The notes below the pieces were generated by a model. It did no database searches, had not been told where the DNA came from, and saw nothing but the letters and a program-made list of their open reading frames with translations. A program made the position numbers and the translations under genes. A stretch of 48,288 bases of DNA from Acidimicrobiaceae bacterium. Its GTDB lineage: Bacteria; Actinomycetota; Acidimicrobiia; Acidimicrobiales; RAAP-2. Each line of letters begins with the position of its first letter. The first letter of the stretch is position 1. Shown here one piece after another: positions 43,649 through 48,288 of this stretch. The DNA is taken from NCBI GenBank assembly GCA_003138855.1, contig PLHF01000115.1, positions 1-48,288 of the forward strand, read 5' to 3'.

Positions 43649-43689
43649 AGCCGGGCCCGGAGCCTGCCAAGTACTCGACGGGCCCGGCT
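43649..43689. repeat. 11-bp perfect inverted repeat (hairpin)
   Basis: AGCCGGGCCCG (43649-43659) pairs with CGGGCCCGGCT (43679-43689) across a 19-base loop. Confidence 0.7.
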
Positions 43690-44353
43690 GACTGACATCG
43701 GCACTCCGATGGACCGACTTGAATTGGAGGACGCCGAGACCTTCGAGTCGAACGCTGCACCGCGATGTCACTCCCCCGCTGAGCCGTGGCCCATGGAGCA
43801 ACGTGACCACCAGGTGATCTCCGTCAGGTCCGAGCCCCGGGGCTTTCCGGCGGATGGTGACCGGCCCGTCTGAGGGCGACCGAGACCCCCGTCCGCTGGC
43901 GCCGGACAGCAGAACCGCCTCCGATCCGTCTCGTGACGGCTGTCGTCAGAAGGGACGCGTGGGGACGGGCTACGGCGGACACATTCGGCTTCAAGTTCGG
44001 CGCCGGTCCGGCCGATAGCTCACTGGATGGCCGTTCACTCCTGCCTCCATGACGGAGTACCGGAGTGACGGCGGATGAACACCGCGGGGATAGCCCCGAG
44101 GCGAGTCCCTCGGCCGAACCAGGCAGCAGAGGAGGCGCAGTGCATCTCAATCCGACGTACACGGCTCGGCCAGGCACTTTGCCGGTGGTGGCAGCAAGCA
44201 CCGTGCGCGCCAGGCCGCCGGCCATCTGCAACTCGATGTCCGCGCCACCCACTTGTCGTCATCCCCAACACGCGTTCGACCGTTCCGGCACGGACGGAGA
44301 CCACGACGAAGGGGCAGGTCGCATGACCTCGCCCCCATCCTGAGGAGGGAACC

Positions 44354-45562
44354 ATGGACCAAGAGAGCAGGCCCCGCAACCACCGGATCGCCAAAGGCGT
44401 CGCCATCGGCCTGGGAGCAGTCGTCCTGCTGGGGACGGCCATCGGCGTCGCCGCGTCGGCCGTTCCGGGCCTGAGCATGATGGGAGGTGACAGCTCTCAT
44501 GTCACCTGCGCCGGCAAGTCGCTGTCCGTGAGCAACAAGGCGGCCAACTCGCTCGACCTGACGTGCAAGGCCGATGCTGCCACCGCGACGACGGTGCCTC
44601 CTTCCACGGTTCCCCCCACTACCGCGCCGACCAAGGCCCCACCCTCCGCGCCCACGCCGACATCGACTCCACCCCCCATTACCACACCGACATCGACTCC
44701 ACCCCCCACGACCACACCGACCACGACTCCACCGTCGAGCACCACCCCGGCCGCAGGTACCTGGTGGACGCCACCGCTGGGCAACGTCCCTTGGCAGTGG
44801 GAGATCGACCACCCGCTGAACCTCAGTAGCGCCAGCGACATGGGAACGGGTGTGACCACGTACACCGGAGCGCCGGCGCCAGACCCGGTGGTCTATGACA
44901 TCGACGGGATCGAGAACCCGGCCAGCACGGTGACCGCGTTGCACGCTGCCGGTGACCACGCCATCTGCTACATCGAGGTGGGGACGGCGGGCAACTACTA
45001 CAGCGCAGCCGACGAGGGGATCGCCACGACGTACTACGCCCAGTTCCAGGCAGCGGGTGTCCTCGGCAACAAGCTGTCGGGGTATCCCGAGTCGTTCCTG
45101 AACATCACGTCGAACACGACCGTGTCCATCGTCGAGTCGATGATCCAGCAGCAGTGCGCGGCCAAGGGCTTTGACGCAGTCGAGACCGACCTGGACGAGA
45201 CCTACAGCGGCAGCGACGGCACGACCGGCTTCATCATCAGCAAGGCAGCGGAAGAGCAGTACATGACCACGCTGGCGACCTTCATGCACGCCCACGGCCT
45301 GGGCTGGATCATCAAGAACCCCGACGACACCGGTGACAGCTACGCGGCCGACATGGAGCCGTTGGCCGATGGGGTGCTGACCGAGCAGTGCAACGAGTAC
45401 CAGACGTGCAGCCTGCTCTCCTCCTACCTGGGCCACAAGGCGGTGTTCAATGCCGAGTACAACCTGGCGACCAGCGCATTCTGCCCAGCGGACAACACTG
45501 TCGGATTCAATGGCGCCCGGTTCAACGTCAACCTGAACGGTGGAAGGCAGCCGTGCCGGTGA
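44354..45562 (+). CDS. Secreted GH114 endo-alpha-1,4-polygalactosaminidase-like protein
   Basis: The 402-residue protein starts with a basic N-terminus and a hydrophobic segment (GVAIGLGAVVLLGTAIGVAASAV) acting as signal or anchor, then a Thr/Pro-rich linker (about residues 78-133). The rest is a GH114 TIM-barrel domain: VVYDIDGIENP with the catalytic Asp, HAAGDHAICYIEVGTAGNYY, GFDAVETDLDETY, GLGWIIKNPDD and DGVLTEQCNEYQTC with the catalytic Glu. GH114 enzymes cleave polymers of alpha-1,4-galactosamine. GAGGAGGGA is an excellent ribosome binding site. It converges with an Agd3-like gene. Confidence 0.85.
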   Translation: MDQESRPRNHRIAKGVAIGLGAVVLLGTAIGVAASAVPGLSMMGGDSSHVTCAGKSLSVSNKAANSLDLTCKADAATATTVPPSTVPPTTAPTKAPPSAPTPTSTPPPITTPTSTPPPTTTPTTTPPSSTTPAAGTWWTPPLGNVPWQWEIDHPLNLSSASDMGTGVTTYTGAPAPDPVVYDIDGIENPASTVTALHAAGDHAICYIEVGTAGNYYSAADEGIATTYYAQFQAAGVLGNKLSGYPESFLNITSNTTVSIVESMIQQQCAAKGFDAVETDLDETYSGSDGTTGFIISKAAEEQYMTTLATFMHAHGLGWIIKNPDDTGDSYAADMEPLADGVLTEQCNEYQTCSLLSSYLGHKAVFNAEYNLATSAFCPADNTVGFNGARFNVNLNGGRQPCR

Positions 45563-45722
45563 CTCGCCCTTGCGACGAGAGGGCGGTCGCGGCTGGGCAA
45601 TGAACCCGCTGCCCGTCAGCCACGGATCCGAGCCGTTGATGGGGTGGTTGCCGCCACCCAACGTCGCATCAGGGACATCGGCGATGATCCAGGTGCATGG
45701 AGGCGTGCGTCGCCACCGCCGC

Positions 45723-48288
45723 CTACCATCCGAATGCGGCGCGGGTCCCATCGGTATCGATGACGGCATACCCCGAGCTACTGGGTGAGGCGATGAGCCC
45801 CACGGCGGTGCGTCCGGAGGCGGCTCCCGAGCCGTGGAACTGGGCATCGCCGAAGGTGAACACCCCGCCGTCGGAGGCGACCATCCAGTAGCCCTGACCG
45901 TCAGGGGTGCCGGCGATGCCGACGATGGGCCGGTTCAGCGGCCTTCCACCCATCGATCCATGGAACTGGGCGTCTCCGAAGCTGAACACCCCGCCGTCGG
46001 AGGCGACCATCCAGTAGCCCTGACCGTCAGGGGTGCTGGCGACGCCGACGATGGGCGAATTCAACTGGTGGCCGGCCATCGAGCCGTAGTTAGCGGCCGT
46101 GCCGTAGGTGGCGAGCGAGCCGGTTGGTCCGACAATCCAATAGCCGTTGCCGTCGGGCGTGGCGGCCAGGCGGTCACCCCCAGCCAGCGCCGGGACGCCG
46201 AGCACGGTGAGGGTGAAGCTCTGGTTGGCGTCCGGGCTGGTCCCGTTGGAGGCGGTCAGGGTGATCGGGTAGCTCCCGGCGGTGCCGACGGCCGGGGTCC
46301 CGGCGATCGTGGCGGTGCCGTTGCCGTTGGCGACGAAGGTGACTCCTGCAGGCAGGGCCGCGGGATCACCCAGAGAAGGCGTGGGGTACCCGGAGGTGGT
46401 CACGGTAAAGGTGAATGCCTTGCCCACCGTGAGCGATACCGAGTTGGCGCTGGTGATGGCCGGGGCCTGATCGATGATCAGGATGAAGCTCTGGCTGGCG
46501 GTGCCGGTCCCGTTGGCGGTGAGGAGAGTGAGCGGGTAGCTCTTCCCCGCGGTCCCCGCAGCCGGGGTCCCCGACAGGGTGGCGGTGCCGTTCCCGTTGT
46601 CGACGAAGGTGATGCCGTCAGGCAGCGTCCCGGACCAGCCCAGGGAGGGAGCGGGAAAGCCGGTCGACGTCACGGTGAAGCTGCCCCGGTCGCCCACCAC
46701 GAACGTGGTCGAGGCGGCGCTGGTGATGTGTGGGCTGTTGCCGACGATGATCGAAAGGGTCTGGGTGGCACTCGGCGTGATCTTGTTGTCGGCGGTGATG
46801 GTCAGGTTGGTCGTGGCGGAGACCGTCGGGGTTCCCGCGAGCAGGGCGGTGCCGTTGCCGTTGTCGGTGAAGGTGAGCCCGGCGGGCAGGGCCCCGGTCT
46901 CGGTGATCGAGGCAGGGGGGGCGCCGGTGGTGGTCACGGCGAAGGACCCGGGCTCGTTCAGGGTGAAGTACGCGGTGGCCCCGCTGGTGATGACCGGAGC
47001 CGCGCTCGAGGCCACGGTGATTGCCAGGTTGAGGGTGGCCATGGAGCCCGACGAGTTGGTGGCCGAGATGGTCACCGGGTAGTTCCCGACGCTGCCGGCG
47101 GCCGGGGTGCCGGCGATGGTGGCGCTGCCGGTGGCCGGGGTGGGGGCGGCGAAGGTCAGCCCTGCGGGCAGGGTCCCGGTCTCGGTGATGGTCGCCGCCG
47201 GATAACCGGTGGTGGTCACGGTGTAGGTGCCCGCCACCCCGGTGTAGAAGCTCGCCGTGGCGGCGCTGGTGATGGTCGGCGCCTCCGAGTTGGTCAAGGT
47301 GAAGGCCTGGGTGGCATTCGGGGTGACCCCGTTGGCTGCCGTGATGGTGATCGGATAGAGCCCACCGCTGCCCTTGGCCGCGGTGCCGGCCAGGGTGGCC
47401 GTCCCGTTGCCGTTGTCGACGAAGGTCATCCCGGCGGGCAGGGCCCCGGTCTCGGTGATGGCCGGTGCCGGCTCACCGGTGGTGTACACCGTGGCACTGA
47501 AGGCCGTCCCCACGATGGAGCTGGCCGAGTTGGCGCTGATGATGGTCGGAGCGACGTGCTCGGTGAGGGTCAGCGACGCACCGGCGGCGATGGTGGTCCA
47601 GGTGGACAGCTCACCGCCGTAGGACTGGCCGAAGGCCGCTCCCCCGACGGTGGTGCCCTGCGGGGTGGTGACCGGGACGCTGACCGGCGAGCCCGAGGCG
47701 TTGGTCACGGTGACCACGCCGTTGGTCTCGCTGGCCTTCACCGATCCGGCCGTCTCGGCGGCGGCCCAGGCGGACTGCTGGCCGAGGACCTGGGCCTCGG
47801 TGGTGTCGGTCATCTGGACCAGCGGTGCCGCGGTGCTCGTCCAGGCGTCGTACTGGGTCAGCATGTTGTTGAGCAGGGTCAACAGGGTGTACCCGTTTGC
47901 CGGATCGCTGCCACCGATCAGGTTGGTCTGGTGCGCGTAGCCCACCCGGGGGTTGTTGGCCAGCACGTGGCTCAACATGATGCGGGACTCCGAGGCCAGG
48001 AGGGAGGACTCGGTGGCCGGGGTGCTGAGGCAGGTGGTGGCCGACGAGGCGTCGCAGTGCCCCGTCTCGGTGGGGTAGGTGGCATCGCCGAGCTTGGTGC
48101 CGGGGGCCACGTAGAGGGTGTTGTACTCGTTGAGCTCGTCGTTCCAGTTGGAGGCGTTGTAGTAGATGTTGGACGGGTAGCGCGGGGCCGAGGTGGCCGT
48201 CGAGGATCCCGAGGTCAGCGAGTACTGGTTGGGCTGGCGGGAGGCGTCGGTGGCGAAGGTGGTGATGCCGGTTGCGGCCAGGGCCGCT
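45723..48288 (-). CDS. Partial Agd3-like exopolysaccharide deacetylase with Ig-like and GYWMVASDGG repeats
   Basis: The frame is open through the right edge of the window, so the N-terminus is missing; at least 854 residues are present. The visible start of the protein (TFATDASRQPNQYS, PRYPSNIYYNASNWNDELNEYNTLY, RVGYAHQTNLIGG and a GSPVSVPVTTPQG C-terminal block) resembles the end of the catalytic and C-terminal regions of Agd3-type (CE18) deacetylases. Five He_PIG-type Ig-like repeats of about 85-90 residues follow (each ITSA...TETGALPAGLTFxDNGNGTATLAGTP), then about three and a half GYWMVASDGGVFxFGDAQFHGS repeats common in Acidimicrobiia. It is presumably extracellular. The deacetylase call is by recalled pattern and needs the missing part. 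Confidence 0.65.
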   Translation of the reverse strand, partial: AALAATGITTFATDASRQPNQYSLTSGSSTATSAPRYPSNIYYNASNWNDELNEYNTLYVAPGTKLGDATYPTETGHCDASSATTCLSTPATESSLLASESRIMLSHVLANNPRVGYAHQTNLIGGSDPANGYTLLTLLNNMLTQYDAWTSTAAPLVQMTDTTEAQVLGQQSAWAAAETAGSVKASETNGVVTVTNASGSPVSVPVTTPQGTTVGGAAFGQSYGGELSTWTTIAAGASLTLTEHVAPTIISANSASSIVGTAFSATVYTTGEPAPAITETGALPAGMTFVDNGNGTATLAGTAAKGSGGLYPITITAANGVTPNATQAFTLTNSEAPTITSAATASFYTGVAGTYTVTTTGYPAATITETGTLPAGLTFAAPTPATGSATIAGTPAAGSVGNYPVTISATNSSGSMATLNLAITVASSAAPVITSGATAYFTLNEPGSFAVTTTGAPPASITETGALPAGLTFTDNGNGTALLAGTPTVSATTNLTITADNKITPSATQTLSIIVGNSPHITSAASTTFVVGDRGSFTVTSTGFPAPSLGWSGTLPDGITFVDNGNGTATLSGTPAAGTAGKSYPLTLLTANGTGTASQSFILIIDQAPAITSANSVSLTVGKAFTFTVTTSGYPTPSLGDPAALPAGVTFVANGNGTATIAGTPAVGTAGSYPITLTASNGTSPDANQSFTLTVLGVPALAGGDRLAATPDGNGYWIVGPTGSLATYGTAANYGSMAGHQLNSPIVGVASTPDGQGYWMVASDGGVFSFGDAQFHGSMGGRPLNRPIVGIAGTPDGQGYWMVASDGGVFTFGDAQFHGSGAASGRTAVGLIASPSSSGYAVIDTDGTRAAFGW
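45834..46085 (-). repeat. Near-identical 126-nt tandem coding repeat
   Basis: Two copies of a 126-nt unit (for example CACCCCGCCGTCGG at 45861 and again at 45987) encode consecutive 42-residue GYWMVASDGGVFxFGDAQFHGS repeats with very few base changes, which suggests recent duplication or gene conversion. Confidence 0.75.

Larger units (their letters stand above)
43213..44353. other. Gene-poor interval
   Basis: No convincing protein gene is visible. The interval contains a 17-nt tandem repeat (43414-43446), two strong hairpins (43493-43533 and 43649-43689), a possible MerR remnant between them, and the ribosome binding site of the GH114 gene at its right end. Open frames here lack recognisable sequence or start signals. 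Confidence 0.55.

Noticed and set aside
44147-45847. Minus-strand open frame of 566 codons opposite the GH114 gene
   Set aside because: GH114 catalytic motifs and a strong ribosome binding site support the plus strand; the antisense product is low-complexity.
45834-46085. Assembly duplication
   Set aside because: The 126-nt unit stays in frame and encodes complete 42-residue repeats of a known repetitive type, with scattered substitutions between copies.

Overview
The window looks like chromosomal DNA of a high-GC actinomycete, most likely class Acidimicrobiia. Three things support this: the gene order recN-pyrG-nudix-xerD and scpA-scpB-rluB; many leaderless-type promoters (TANNNT 6-8 nt before the start codon); and the GYWMVASDGGVFxFGDA-type repeats at the right end. 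No rRNA, tRNA, CRISPR array or intact transposase was found.

The left 33 kb is dense core genome. A small minus-strand group (zinc-ribbon membrane protein, Der GTPase, DUF512 radical-SAM protein) diverges from ispH, an HD hydrolase and a family 2 glycosyltransferase. An eight-gene minus-strand operon runs scpA-scpB-rluB-aroH-tyrA-aroA-cmk-plsC and joins chromosome segregation, ribosome modification, aromatic amino acid synthesis, nucleotide and lipid genes. It diverges from trpS. trpS converges on a second leftward chain: fatty-acid desaturase, HAD phosphatase, Lys/Ala-rich histone-like protein, tlyA, nadK, recN, pyrG, nudix, xerD, a DksA-like protein, an M50 protease, a GT87-like mannosyltransferase and a YfhO-like membrane protein. 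Several of these genes overlap by ATGA, GTGA or TGATG.

From about 29 to 36.6 kb lie accessory metabolic and envelope genes: a DoxX-Rieske fusion, an OafA-type acyltransferase with an SGNH domain, a SnoaL-like protein, a metallo-beta-lactamase alkylsulfatase, a VOC protein broken by a G-tract frameshift, and a glutaredoxin-like protein.

From 36.7 to 40 kb is a less GC-rich island. It holds three differently truncated members of one two-transmembrane protein family, a frameshifted membrane protein, a HIRAN-domain protein, and a pair of direct repeats of about 110 nt that each end in a perfect 12-bp hairpin of different sequence. Strong inverted repeats and an operator-like palindrome lie at its edges. 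This is the least explained part of the window.

From 40 to 43.2 kb is a small catabolic-looking locus: a cysteine hydrolase divergent from a GntR/FadR regulator, which overlaps a GlcD-type FAD oxidase. A gene-poor kilobase with two strong hairpins around a possible MerR remnant follows. The window ends with two convergent secreted genes, a GH114 endo-alpha-1,4-polygalactosaminidase and an incomplete multidomain protein resembling the Agd3 exopolysaccharide deacetylase. They may act together on a galactosamine-type polymer.
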